DNA of 64,000 nucleotides. Source: Rhodoplanes sp. Z2-YC6860. Lineage in GTDB: Bacteria; Pseudomonadota; Alphaproteobacteria; Rhizobiales; Xanthobacteraceae. The stretch spans positions 1,864,001-1,928,000 of the forward strand of contig NZ_CP007440.1 in assembly GCF_001579845.1 (NCBI RefSeq), written 5' to 3'. The notes beneath the pieces are model-generated. The model did not search any database. It was not told the DNA's origin and saw only the letters and a program-made list of their open reading frames with translations. Shown here piece after piece: positions 9,167 through 17,390 of the stretch. Position 1 is the first letter of the stretch, and each line of letters opens with the position of its first letter. A program made the position numbers and the translations under genes.

Positions 9167-10759
9167 ATGGCCAAGCGTTTTCAGGTGGTGATCGTGGGCG
9201 GTGGGCCGGTGGGCGTGGCGCTCGCCGTGCAGCTCGGCATGCGAGGTATGACCTGCGGGCTGGTCGAGACCCGCACGGACTCAGGCCGCATTCCGAAAGG
9301 CCAGAACCTCACCCACCGCACGCTGGAGACGTTCTATTTCATGGGGCTGCTCGATGAGCTGCGCGCCGCGCGGCTGATGCCGCCGGGATTCGCGATCGGC
9401 GAGATCACCACTTATCGCGACCTGAACAGTCCTTATTTCCATGCGCCGCAGGGCCGCTCCATGGTCCACGACTATTACTTCCAGCGAAACGACCGGCTGC
9501 CGCAGTACCAGATGGAGAAGGTGCTGCGCGCCAAGATGGACGCGCTGCCGGGTGTCGAGTCGCGCTTCGGCTGGACCGCCAAGACCATCGAGCAGGACGC
9601 CCAGGGCGTCCGTGTGACGATCGAAAAGGATTCCCAAAAGGAAACCTGGGAGGCGGACTACGTTGTCGGCTGCGACGGCGGTCATTCGCTCGTGCGCGAG
9701 CAGATCGGCATTGCGCGCGGCGGCACCGACTTCGACGAGCTGATGGTGCTGATCGTGTTCCGTTCCAAGGAGTTCCACGAGGGCCTGAAGCAGCGCTATC
9801 CGGAGCGTTCGACCTATCGGGCGATGCACCCCGATCTGAAGGGCTACTGGAAGTTCTTCGGCCGCATCGACGTGGGCGAGGGTTTCTTCTTCCATGCGCC
9901 GGTGCCGAAGACCACCACGCGCGAGAACTTCGACTTCACCAGGATGCTGCACGAGGCCGCGGGCTTTCCATTCAAGGTCGAGTACGACCACGTCGGCTTC
10001 TGGGACCTGCGCGTCGCGGTCGCGGAGAAATACCAGGTCGGCCGCTGCTTCATCGCGGGTGACGCTGCGCACAGCCATCCGCCCTATGGCGGCTTCGGCC
10101 TCAACAACGGCCTGGAGGATGCGGTCAATCTCGGCTGGAAGCTTGCCGCCAAGCTGCAAGGCTGGGGCGGTGACACGCTGCTCGAATCGTACAGCGAGGA
10201 GCGGCGGCCGATTTTCTACGAGGTGGCCGAGGACTTCATCGCCAAGCGCATCCGCATCGATGGCGCGTTCCTCGACCGCTACAATCCGGAGCGCGACAAG
10301 GCCGAGTTCGAGCGTGCCTGGAAGGAAAAAGAAACCGACATGGACAACCGCGCGCTGGTTTACGAGCCGAGCTACGAGGGCTCGCCGGTGGTGTTCGGCC
10401 CGCCGGGTGGAAAATCCACGGCCCATGGCGAGCACGTGTTCAAGGCGCGCAGCGGGCACCATCTGGCGCCACAGAAGCTGTCGTCGGGCCGGAATGTGTT
10501 TGAGGAGTTGGGCCCGGGCTTCACACTGCTCGCCTTCGACGCCGGCGATGCGGCCGTGAAGGCGTTCGAGCAGGCGGCCGTGGCCACCAAGGTGCCGCTG
10601 AAGGTGGTGCGTGACACTTACGCCGACGGACGGACCAAATACGAGGCGCGGATGATCCTGGTGCGCCCCGACCAGTTCATCGTCTGGACTGGCAATACGG
10701 CGCCAGACAACGCAACGCATGTCATGCACACGGTTGCGGGTCGCGGCCCGGTGATGTGA
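9167..10759 (+). CDS. FAD-dependent aromatic monooxygenase (PheA/MhpA type)
   Basis: Protein of 530 residues starting MAKRFQVVIVGGGPVG; the frame is open for 300 bases upstream but that part overlaps the divergent SDR. Flavin motifs are complete: the Rossmann GxGxxG (VVIVGGGPVGVAL), the DG motif (VGCDGGHSLVR) and the GD motif (GRCFIAGDAAHSHPPYGG). A C-terminal thioredoxin-like domain (after about residue 400) is typical of phenol or 3-(3-hydroxyphenyl)propionate hydroxylases. It likely hydroxylates an aromatic compound with NAD(P)H and O2. It is divergent from the SDR and monocistronic. Confidence 0.87.
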   Translation: MAKRFQVVIVGGGPVGVALAVQLGMRGMTCGLVETRTDSGRIPKGQNLTHRTLETFYFMGLLDELRAARLMPPGFAIGEITTYRDLNSPYFHAPQGRSMVHDYYFQRNDRLPQYQMEKVLRAKMDALPGVESRFGWTAKTIEQDAQGVRVTIEKDSQKETWEADYVVGCDGGHSLVREQIGIARGGTDFDELMVLIVFRSKEFHEGLKQRYPERSTYRAMHPDLKGYWKFFGRIDVGEGFFFHAPVPKTTTRENFDFTRMLHEAAGFPFKVEYDHVGFWDLRVAVAEKYQVGRCFIAGDAAHSHPPYGGFGLNNGLEDAVNLGWKLAAKLQGWGGDTLLESYSEERRPIFYEVAEDFIAKRIRIDGAFLDRYNPERDKAEFERAWKEKETDMDNRALVYEPSYEGSPVVFGPPGGKSTAHGEHVFKARSGHHLAPQKLSSGRNVFEELGPGFTLLAFDAGDAAVKAFEQAAVATKVPLKVVRDTYADGRTKYEARMILVRPDQFIVWTGNTAPDNATHVMHTVAGRGPVM

Positions 10760-10799
10760 GAGCTGCTGTTAAGATCGAAGCAACTCAGGTGGACTATCT

Positions 10800-10911
10800 C
10801 CGTCATCCTGAGGTGCGAGCGTAACGAGCCTCGAAGGAGACGGCCCGGGATTTCGGGGCCGTCTCCTTCGAGGCTCGTTCGCTTTCGCTCTCTCGCGCCT
10901 CAGGATGACGG
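10800..10911. repeat. palindromic intergenic repeat, class 1, copy R2 (intact)
   Basis: A long hairpin bounded by CCGTCATCCTGAGG and its exact complement CCTCAGGATGACGG, with an inner perfect arm GAAGGAGACGGCCC / GGGGCCGTCTCCTTC. It lacks the nested mini-palindrome. Both ends are unoccupied versions of the sequence into which IS110 copy 1 inserted. The stretch between the monooxygenase and the next gene holds nothing else recognisable. Confidence 0.9.
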
Positions 10912-10948
10912 ATCGAGAGCGTGATCGTCTCAACATCAAACGAACATG

Positions 10949-11239
10949 CTACCGCGCCGGCGTGTCCGACGCCGTACAGGTCGCGGGCTTCGTGGTGCAC
11001 GCGATGCCGATATTGGAGCATGAAACAGCGCCGTCGGCTGCGCGCACGCAGGTGCGGCAGCCGTCCGACCATTCGCGGCAGGCGGCGGACGGCGGCGCGA
11101 GCGGACTTGCGCCATCAGGGCTTTGCGCCGGCGTCTGAGCAGGCGCTGGCTCTGGCTTAAGCGGCAAATCAGCCGCAAGCGCCGGCGTGATCGAGATCAG
11201 CACCGCCGCAAGCAACAAACGCCTGACGCCATCGCCCAT
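10949..11239 (-). CDS. small cysteine-rich exported protein
   Basis: Protein of 96 residues starting MGDGVRRLLLAAVLISITPALA with ribosome binding site TGGAGCAGCG. A Sec signal peptide ends near AxA (PALAA), followed by a Pro/Ala-rich linker (about residues 25-50) and a short domain with six cysteines (ACREWSDGCRTC, SCSNIGIAC, TC). The pattern suggests a disulfide-stabilised periplasmic peptide. No family is recognised. Its start is 17 bases downstream of the amidohydrolase stop on the same strand, so it is probably the last gene of that unit. Confidence 0.6.
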   Translation of the reverse strand: MGDGVRRLLLAAVLISITPALAADLPLKPEPAPAQTPAQSPDGASPLAPPSAACREWSDGCRTCVRAADGAVSCSNIGIACTTKPATCTASDTPAR

Positions 11240-11255
11240 GGCGCTGCTCCAGTTT

Positions 11256-12155
11256 TCAGATCTTCGGAAAGCCGAAGACCTCTGCCGGGTTGTCAACGAA
11301 GATGAGCTTACGGGTTTTTTCGTCCGGCACCCAGTCGAGCACCTGATCGAGCAGCGCCACGTCATTGGGCATCGGCTTGAAGTATTGCGGATGCGGCCAG
11401 TCCGAGCCCCACAGCAGCCGGTTCGGCGCATGCTCGACGAGCTTCTTCACCAGCGGATCGGTGTCGGAGAACGGGAAGTTGTCCTGCTTGGAGATGCGCG
11501 GCGACAGCTTCAGCCAGCAGCGGCCGGTGTCGAGGCATTGCAGAACGAATTTGAAGCCCTCGCCGTTGATGCCCTTGGCGGGATCGACGCCGCCCATGTG
11601 CTCCAGCACGAACTTGCCCGGCGTCTTCAGGATGTGCGGCTTCCAGCCGTCCATCTGCGCCTCGTCGGCGCGATGCAGGTAGTGCATCGACCAGCCGCGC
11701 TCGGTGGTGCGCGCGACCATCTTCTGGTCGATCTCCTTGGTGAGCCGCCAGGTGATGCGATAGCCGACCACGCCGGATTTGGTGAGGATGTCGAGCTCTC
11801 CGTCGGTGATGTGCGGCCACGGCACGATCACCGAACGGATGCGATCGCCGAGCCGGTTCTGCGCGTGCAGCGCGATCTCGTAATTGTGCTCGTACATCAT
11901 CGACAGCACGTGCAGCCCGCGCGACAGGCCCAGCGCGTCCTGCATCTTCAGCCAGTCCTCGATCGGCGTGTCTTCGAACTGCAGATGGCTGAACACGTGG
12001 TTCGGCTTCAGCGTGAACTGCTTCTGCGGGCCGATGAAATGGAAATGGCAGTCGGTGGCGCCTGGCGGCAGTTTCAGCTTCGGCTTCGGATAGTTGCGAT
12101 CGATCTTCGGCGAGAACGGGCGGGTGTCGGGGGCAGGGGTGGTCGTGGTGTTCAT
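11256..12155 (-). CDS. amidohydrolase family protein (ACMSD/2-pyrone-4,6-dicarboxylate lactonase-like)
   Basis: Protein of 299 residues, a TIM-barrel metal-dependent hydrolase. The first-strand metal motif is CHFHF (about residues 36-40), conserved histidines appear in LEHMGG, and the last-strand motif is LLWGSDWPHP with the catalytic aspartate. This arrangement matches the Amidohydro_2 group, which includes dicarboxylic lactonases and decarboxylases of aromatic breakdown. No signal peptide is seen. The Bug-type binding protein gene lies 257 bases upstream, beyond a repeat, so both could serve the same organic acid, but that is inference. Confidence 0.87.
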   Translation of the reverse strand: MNTTTTPAPDTRPFSPKIDRNYPKPKLKLPPGATDCHFHFIGPQKQFTLKPNHVFSHLQFEDTPIEDWLKMQDALGLSRGLHVLSMMYEHNYEIALHAQNRLGDRIRSVIVPWPHITDGELDILTKSGVVGYRITWRLTKEIDQKMVARTTERGWSMHYLHRADEAQMDGWKPHILKTPGKFVLEHMGGVDPAKGINGEGFKFVLQCLDTGRCWLKLSPRISKQDNFPFSDTDPLVKKLVEHAPNRLLWGSDWPHPQYFKPMPNDVALLDQVLDWVPDEKTRKLIFVDNPAEVFGFPKI

Positions 12156-12200
12156 TGGTGTTTCCAGAATTGAAGCTTGAGTGTTTGAAGTTGGTGCGAG

Positions 12201-12392
12201 ATCGGCGGTGCTTCACCCTCCCCTGGAGGGGGAGGGTCGCGCGCGTAGCGCGCGGGGTGGGGTGATCCCCTTCGCAAAAAAGATCACCCCACCCCGCCCG
12301 CCTCCGCCATAGCGCGTCGAAGACGCGCGTGAACGCGCTTGTGGCTCCGGCGGTCGACCCTCCCCCTCCAGGGGAGGGTGGGCACCACCGAT
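12201..12392. repeat. palindromic intergenic repeat, class 2
   Basis: A 192-base element with long complementary ends (ATCGGCGGTG plus CACCCTCCCCTGGAGGGG on the left; CCCCTCCAGGGGAGGGTG plus CCACCGAT on the right) and an inner arm GGGGTGGGGTGATC / GATCACCCCACCCC. The right half carries the mini-palindrome at 12308-12343. It is unrelated to class 1 except for that shared insert. Confidence 0.85.
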
Positions 12393-12412
12393 GCTGCACC
12401 GCCGATCCAAAC

Positions 12413-13387
12413 TCATTCACCAGTCACTTTGATGTTCGCCTTCTGCATCACGTCGGTCCACTTCGCGGTTTCGTCGTTCAGGAACTTGGTGAATTCTGCG
12501 GGCGTGCTGCCGTTGGCGTCGGAGCCAAGCTGGCCGAGCCGGTCGATGACCTCTTTCTTGCTCAACGCGGTGCGGATCGCGGTGCTGAGCTTGTCCACCA
12601 CGGCGGGCGGCGTGCCCTTCGGCGCGAACAATCCGTTGAAGGTGATGCCCTGCACGTCGGGCAGGCCTGCTTCGATGATGGTCGGCACATCGGGCACCGC
12701 CGGCGCGCGCTTCGGCCCGAGCACCGCGAGCGCGCGCAGCTTGCCGGACTCGAGATACTGGCGCGAATCCGTGAGCTGCATGAATCCGACATCGACATGG
12801 CCGGCCATCAGATCGTTGATCGCCGGCGCGTTGCCGCGATAGTGCACCTCGGTCCAGGTGATGCCGGTCTTGAGCTTGAGCAGCTCGGCCATGAAATGGT
12901 TGATGCTGGCGCCGCTCGACGTCGCGAGCGTCAGCTTGCCGGGATTCTTTTTCGCGTAGTCGATCAGTTCGCCCACGGTCTTGACCGGCAGGTTCGGCGT
13001 GACCAGCAGCATGTTGGTTGCGACCGCGAGCCCGCTGACCGGTTCAAACGCCTGATCCCAGCGATAGGGCGGCTTCGGCATGGTCATCGGTCCGAGCAGG
13101 ATCGATGCGTTGGAGCCGACGAACAGCGTGGAGCCATCGGGCGCCGAGCGCGCCACGTAATCGCCCGCTATGAGCCCGCCGGCACCCGGCCGGTTCTCGA
13201 CGATGATCGGCTGGCCGAGCGTCTCGCCAATGCCGGCCTGCAGGATGCGCGTCGAGATATCGACGTTGCCGCCGGCGGCGTAGGGAACGACGAAGGTGAT
13301 CGGCTTGGTCGGAAACTGCTGCGCGGCCGCCGGTGAGACAGCCACCACGAGCGCCGTCAGTGCGAAAATCCAGCGGGTTGCGCCCAT
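12413..13387 (-). CDS. Bug/TctC-family tricarboxylate transporter substrate-binding protein
   Basis: Protein of 324 residues from ATG 13387, preceded by GGGAGGATTTC. A Sec signal (WIFALTALVVAVSPAAAQQ) is followed by the family pattern FPTKPITFVVPYAAGGNVDISTRIL, where the glycine loop and Asp bind the ligand carboxylate, then ENRPGAGGLIAGDYVARSAPDGSTL and the late motif VPDVPTIIEAGLP. It should bind a small organic acid in the periplasm. No TctA or TctB gene is adjacent. The dimeric-barrel gene upstream may be in the same transcript (gap 71 bases). Confidence 0.92.
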   Translation of the reverse strand: MGATRWIFALTALVVAVSPAAAQQFPTKPITFVVPYAAGGNVDISTRILQAGIGETLGQPIIVENRPGAGGLIAGDYVARSAPDGSTLFVGSNASILLGPMTMPKPPYRWDQAFEPVSGLAVATNMLLVTPNLPVKTVGELIDYAKKNPGKLTLATSSGASINHFMAELLKLKTGITWTEVHYRGNAPAINDLMAGHVDVGFMQLTDSRQYLESGKLRALAVLGPKRAPAVPDVPTIIEAGLPDVQGITFNGLFAPKGTPPAVVDKLSTAIRTALSKKEVIDRLGQLGSDANGSTPAEFTKFLNDETAKWTDVMQKANIKVTGE

Positions 13388-13458
13388 GAAATCCTCCCGG
13401 TTCTTGTTATCGCGGGCGGACCCTACGGCCTGGGTGGGAGGCGGACAAGCCGGGACAG

Positions 13459-13758
13459 TTAGAATGCCTTCAATGTCTCCTGCACATGCTCGACCGACGG
13501 CGTTCCATCGAAGGTGTGCGCCACGAGCTTGCGCCACTCCTGCCAGTCGGCGCTGCCGTAGAAATCCTTGGTGTGGTTCTCGACCGTCTCCCAGGTCAGA
13601 AACAGCCGGTAGCGGCTGGGCTTCTCCACCGAGCGCTGCAGCGACATCGCCTTGCAGCCCTTGGCGCGCTTGAAAAACGGCGCGGCCTTGGCGACGCCGG
13701 CTTCGAACTCGGCCTCCTGGCCCGGCTTGACGTCGATCTGGGCGATTTCGAGAAACAT
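13459..13758 (-). CDS. antibiotic-biosynthesis-monooxygenase-fold (ABM) protein
   Basis: Protein of 99 residues from ATG 13758 with AGGAGCCGCGC upstream; the frame extends further but without a binding site. The sequence MFLEIAQIDVKPGQEAEFEAGVAKA, then LFLTWETVENHTKDFYGSADWQEW, is typical of the dimeric alpha/beta barrel ABM superfamily, which includes small monooxygenases and hydroxymuconate-type isomerases. It probably serves a catabolic step together with the Bug protein downstream; its reaction is unknown. Confidence 0.8.
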   Translation of the reverse strand: MFLEIAQIDVKPGQEAEFEAGVAKAAPFFKRAKGCKAMSLQRSVEKPSRYRLFLTWETVENHTKDFYGSADWQEWRKLVAHTFDGTPSVEHVQETLKAF

Positions 13759-13832
13759 GCGCGGCTCCTGGTTCTGCGGAGCGGGATTTCGCCCGGCTTT
13801 CGTTGCAGCCGTCAAGGCGGTAGCCTCGGTGC

Positions 13833-13940
13833 ATGGCTGTCTCGCAACTCGTCTTCTTCCTGATCTGGCTCCTGGCCGCGCTTGCGGCCGGTGTCGCGCT
13901 CTATGTGGTCTGGCAGCGGGCCTATGAGCGGCACGGGTGA
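13833..13940 (+). CDS. possible 35-residue single-span membrane protein
   Basis: A short frame (MAVSQLVFFLIWLLAALAAGV, then ALYVVWQRAYERHG) between divergent genes. It consists of one strongly hydrophobic helix followed by a basic/aromatic tail, the layout of many small inner-membrane proteins. The ribosome binding site is weak. It could be a chance frame; the sharply delimited hydrophobic segment with polar ends is the only support. Confidence 0.35.
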   Translation: MAVSQLVFFLIWLLAALAAGVALYVVWQRAYERHG

Positions 13941-13990
13941 CAAGGCGTCGCCGTCATTTCTTCCCGTAACAACGAAAGCACGCGGTCAGC

Positions 13991-14683
13991 ATGGGCCTGT
14001 CGTTATTCATTCATCTCCACGGCAAACCGGCTGACGCGGCCGGGCTTGATGCAGTAGCCGCGCGCGCGCTCGAGCAACTCAAGCGGACGCTAGGCCCATC
14101 GAATTCCATCCTCATGCACACGCCGCTCACGGTTCCGGGGCAGGACCCGCTGCCGGTCGCGCAGGACGCGCGCCTGCTGCTCTGCCAGTTGTATTTTCCG
14201 GACGACGCGGCGCTGGCCGCTGCGTGCGAGGCCATCAAGGCTGCATTTGCCGGATTGGCGTCGGCCAAAGGCGTCCATGACACCCACGCCCACGTGATGA
14301 GCACGGAATGGCTCAAGAGCGGCAGCCCCGAGGACTCGCGAGCGCCCCCGAAAGCGGTGTCTTTCTTCGTCCAGTACGACGGACCGGCGGAAAATCCGGC
14401 GGCGTTTCACGCCTACTACCGTGCGCACCACGTCCCGATCGTGTTCCGGATGCCCGGCATCCGCAGCGTCACGTACTATCTGCCGGCGACGGCGAAGCCG
14501 CCGGCGATCGGCCGTGCGGTCGAGCGCTTGCAGATCGTGCAGGCGGTGTTTGATTCCGCCGAGGACTTCGTGAAGATGCGTCAGTCGGCGGAGCGCAAGG
14601 AAGGCCTGCGCGACTTCGACAACTATCCGAAGTTCGAAGGCGCGGTGACCCATCAGGTCATGCAGAGCCGCCGCTTCGACTGA
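13991..14683 (+). CDS. EthD-like dimeric alpha-beta barrel protein
   Basis: Protein of 230 residues with two tandem barrel-like halves. The second half (about residues 120-225) fits the EthD family best: FFVQYDGPAENPAAFHAYYRAHHVPIV has the conserved YxxxHxP feature. EthD-like proteins accompany degradation of ethers and aromatic acids, but their biochemical role is poorly defined. The Bug gene follows after 24 bases on the same strand, suggesting a catabolic/transport pair. No signal peptide is seen. Confidence 0.7.
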   Translation: MGLSLFIHLHGKPADAAGLDAVAARALEQLKRTLGPSNSILMHTPLTVPGQDPLPVAQDARLLLCQLYFPDDAALAAACEAIKAAFAGLASAKGVHDTHAHVMSTEWLKSGSPEDSRAPPKAVSFFVQYDGPAENPAAFHAYYRAHHVPIVFRMPGIRSVTYYLPATAKPPAIGRAVERLQIVQAVFDSAEDFVKMRQSAERKEGLRDFDNYPKFEGAVTHQVMQSRRFD

Positions 14684-14707
14684 ACGGATCGGGGAGGGGG
14701 GACGACC

Positions 14708-15667
14708 ATGCGGCTTTTGCTTCTGCTCGTTGCGGCGCTGTGGACAGGCGTGGCGGCCCGTGCTGCCGAGTATCCGACCAAGCCCATTCACGTGATCGTG
14801 CCTTACGGAGCGGGCAGCACCGGAGAGGCCGCGCTCCGCGTCGTCGCCAATGTGGTGGAGTCCAAGCTCGGCCAGCCCATCATCATCGAGTCGCGTCCTG
14901 GTGCGGCGGGCAATCTCGGCGCAGCTTTCGTCGCGAAATCCGATCCCGACGGCTACACGCTGCTGCTCGGCGCCACCAACAACTTTGTCATCAATCAGTA
15001 CCTTTATCCGAACATGGGCTTCGATCCGCTCACAGGCTTCGAGCCCATCGGAGTCCTGGTCGAGCTGCCATTCTTCATCTACGCCAGCCCGCAGCTTCCG
15101 GCGAAGACGCTGAGCGAGGTGATCCAACTCGCCAAGCAGAAGCCCGGCTCCCTGAACTACGCTTCGTCGGGAGTCGGCACGCCGATGCATCTCGGCGGGG
15201 TGCTGTTCGCACGTTTCGCCGGCGTGGAGATGACGCACGTGCCCTACCGAGCCGGCAACCAGTCGGTGGCGGCGCTGCTCGCGGGCGACGTGCAGTTCTA
15301 CATCGGCACGGTCCCAGGCGCCGCAGAGCTCGAAAAGGCCAACAAGCTGCGGATATTGTCGAGCGCCGGCCAGAAGCGTGCACCGACGCTGCCCAGCGTC
15401 ATGTCTGCCGCTGAAGCAGGCTTGCCGAACTTCGAGATCAGCAACTGGTGGGGGCTGGTGGCGCCCAAAGGGACGCCGCAGCCGGTCATCGACGCGCTGT
15501 CGCGCGAGTTTCGCGCGGCGCTCGCCGATCAATCGATGAAGGATCGCCTGCTGCAGATCAACATGGTGGCGATCGGCAACGGGCCAAAGGAATTCGCCGA
15601 TCAGATGAAGCGCGAGTCCGATATGTGGCGTGACGTCATCAAGACCGCGAACATCACGATCAACTGA
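14708..15667 (+). CDS. Bug/TctC-family substrate-binding protein
   Basis: Protein of 319 residues with a strong ribosome binding site (GGGGAGGGGGG) and a short Sec signal (LLLLLVAALWTGVAARAAE). It keeps YPTKPIHVIVPYGAGSTGEAALRVV, but the usual ligand Asp of the glycine loop is replaced by Glu (STGEA instead of STxDxxAR), so the bound ligand may differ from its paralogues. Later motifs are normal: ESRPGAAGNLGAAFVA, PYRAGNQSVAALLAGDVQFYIG. It is probably cotranscribed with the EthD-like gene; its stop is 5 bases from the convergent ABC permease stop. Confidence 0.9.
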   Translation: MRLLLLLVAALWTGVAARAAEYPTKPIHVIVPYGAGSTGEAALRVVANVVESKLGQPIIIESRPGAAGNLGAAFVAKSDPDGYTLLLGATNNFVINQYLYPNMGFDPLTGFEPIGVLVELPFFIYASPQLPAKTLSEVIQLAKQKPGSLNYASSGVGTPMHLGGVLFARFAGVEMTHVPYRAGNQSVAALLAGDVQFYIGTVPGAAELEKANKLRILSSAGQKRAPTLPSVMSAAEAGLPNFEISNWWGLVAPKGTPQPVIDALSREFRAALADQSMKDRLLQINMVAIGNGPKEFADQMKRESDMWRDVIKTANITIN

Positions 15668-15672
15668 CGCGG

Positions 15673-16560
15673 CTAATTTCCGCTGCTTGCGCTGCCGTGC
15701 CGCCGCAGCGCCGTGGCCTCCAGCCACTGAATGCCGGCGAACAGCAGCGACGAGATCACCGCGAGCACCACGATCGCGGTCATCACCAGGTTCATCTGGA
15801 AGATCTGGCTGCCGTAGGTGATGAGATAGCCGAGTCCTGCCTTGGCCGACTGGAACTCACCGACCACGACGCCGACCAGCGCCAAGCCGACATTGACCTT
15901 CAGCGCCGCGATCATCGTCGGCACGCTGCCTGGCAGCACGATCTTGATCAGCACCTTGAAGCGCGAGGCGCCGAATAGCCGCACCAGTCTTATCTTGTCC
16001 GGATCAATCGACTGGAATCCGGTATAGAGCATCAGGATGGTAACGAACACGCTGATCGCGATCGCCATGGCGTAGATCGAGGCGATGTCGCCCAGCCAGA
16101 TGTAGAAGATCGGCACCAAAGCGATCTTGGGGATCGCGTTCAGCACCACGATGAACGGATCGAGTATCCGATAGACATAGGGTGACCACCACAGCACCAC
16201 GGCGCAGAAGGTGCCAAGCAGCATACCGCCGATGAAGCCGACGACGGTCTCGCTGATGGTGGCGAGCGTGTGAGTCTGGAGGCTGCCGTCCTCGAGCAGC
16301 GTCATAAAGGTGCGTACCACGGCGCTTGGATAACTGGTCAGCATCGGGTTGATCAGGCCCGTGCGCGGCAAGATCTCCCAGAGAACGAGAACCGCGGCGA
16401 CGAGGCCGACCTGCCAGAGTTGGATCGTCAGCGTTCGGCGTCGCAGGGCTTTGAGATACGAAGAGTAAGCGGCGCTCGGTGCGGGCCCCTGCGCATGGTC
16501 GGCAGCGGGCGCCCGCGAAAAGTGCGACAGCAGCGACTTGGTGCTTGTGATCATCGTCAT
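15673..16560 (-). CDS. ABC transporter permease (NitT/TauT type)
   Basis: Protein of 295 residues with a polar N-terminus of about 45 residues and six predicted membrane helices starting at WQVGLVAAVLVLWEIL. The cytoplasmic coupling loop is recognisable as VRLFGASRFKVLIKIVLPGSVPTMIAALKVNV (EAA motif: G at the centre, LP after). It belongs with the ATPase 7 bases upstream and the binding protein before that; together they form one minus-strand operon, 18413 to 15673. The family imports nitrate, taurine, sulfonates, riboflavin or thiamine precursors; the substrate here is open. Confidence 0.92.
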   Translation of the reverse strand: MTMITSTKSLLSHFSRAPAADHAQGPAPSAAYSSYLKALRRRTLTIQLWQVGLVAAVLVLWEILPRTGLINPMLTSYPSAVVRTFMTLLEDGSLQTHTLATISETVVGFIGGMLLGTFCAVVLWWSPYVYRILDPFIVVLNAIPKIALVPIFYIWLGDIASIYAMAIAISVFVTILMLYTGFQSIDPDKIRLVRLFGASRFKVLIKIVLPGSVPTMIAALKVNVGLALVGVVVGEFQSAKAGLGYLITYGSQIFQMNLVMTAIVVLAVISSLLFAGIQWLEATALRRHGSASSGN

Positions 16561-16567
16561 GCGCCCC

Positions 16568-17377
16568 TCACTGCATCTGGTGGATGTCGAGCTCGTCCCA
16601 GATGGTCTGGAAAAAGCCCGCGAATTCGCCGCACTTCCTGGCCTGGAACGGCGTCGGCCGCATCGGGCCGAAGCTCGGGAACGTGATGCGGTGCTCGGAC
16701 TTGATACGCCCCGGGCGCCGGCTCATGACGATGACACGGTCCGCCATGCTGATCGCCTCGCCGATATCGTGGGTCACGAGGATGACAGTCTTCTGCTCGG
16801 CGGTGAGGATGCCCGCGACTTCGTCGGAGAGCGCCAGCCGGGTTTGATAGTCGAGCGCCGAGAACGGCTCGTCGAGCAGCAGCAAATCCGGCTCGCAGCA
16901 CAGGGTGCGGGCCAGCGCCGCGCGCTGACGCATGCCGCCCGACAGTTGGCTCGGCAAGCTGTGCAGAAATTCGCCGAGGCCGTAGCGCGTGAGCAGCTCC
17001 TCGGCGCGGCGGCGTGATACCTTCATGTCGCGGCCGAGAAGCTCGGCGCCGATCACCACGTTGTCCAGAATGGTGCGCCAGTCGAGCAGCGTGTCCTTCT
17101 GAAACATGTAGCCGACGCGCGGCGACGGCTTGGTCACGGCCTGGCCGTCGATCCGGATGCTGCCGCGCGACGGCGGCAGCAAGCCTGAGATCATCGAAAG
17201 GAGCGTGCTCTTGCCGCAGCCCGAGGAGCCGACGATCGCGATGAACTCGCCCGGCGCCACCTTGAGAGACACGTTGGAGAGCGCGAGCGTTTCGCGTTCG
17301 GGCGTGAAGTAGTTCAGCGTGACGCTGTCGATCTCCACCGCTGGCTGCGCAGCGCTTGCATGGTCAAGCATTGTCAT
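16568..17377 (-). CDS. ABC transporter ATP-binding protein (NitT/TauT type)
   Basis: Protein of 269 residues beginning MTMLDHASAAQPAVEID; the frame runs further upstream but overlaps the preceding gene. All nucleotide-binding motifs are present: Walker A GSSGCGKST, Q-loop MFQKD, signature LSGGMRQR, Walker B LLLLDEPF, and switch histidine VTHDIGEA. It energises import through the permease encoded 7 bases downstream. It lies 13 bases after the binding-protein gene. Confidence 0.94.
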   Translation of the reverse strand: MTMLDHASAAQPAVEIDSVTLNYFTPERETLALSNVSLKVAPGEFIAIVGSSGCGKSTLLSMISGLLPPSRGSIRIDGQAVTKPSPRVGYMFQKDTLLDWRTILDNVVIGAELLGRDMKVSRRRAEELLTRYGLGEFLHSLPSQLSGGMRQRAALARTLCCEPDLLLLDEPFSALDYQTRLALSDEVAGILTAEQKTVILVTHDIGEAISMADRVIVMSRRPGRIKSEHRITFPSFGPMRPTPFQARKCGEFAGFFQTIWDELDIHQMQ

Positions 17378-17390
17378 CGGCCACCTCGCG

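Noticed and set aside
9281-10729. 482-codon minus-strand frame opposite the flavin monooxygenase
   Set aside because: Shadow of the FAD-dependent monooxygenase, which has all three flavin motifs.
14090-15727. 545-codon minus-strand frame opposite the EthD-like and Bug genes
   Set aside because: No family features, no ribosome binding site, and it spans two well-supported plus-strand genes.
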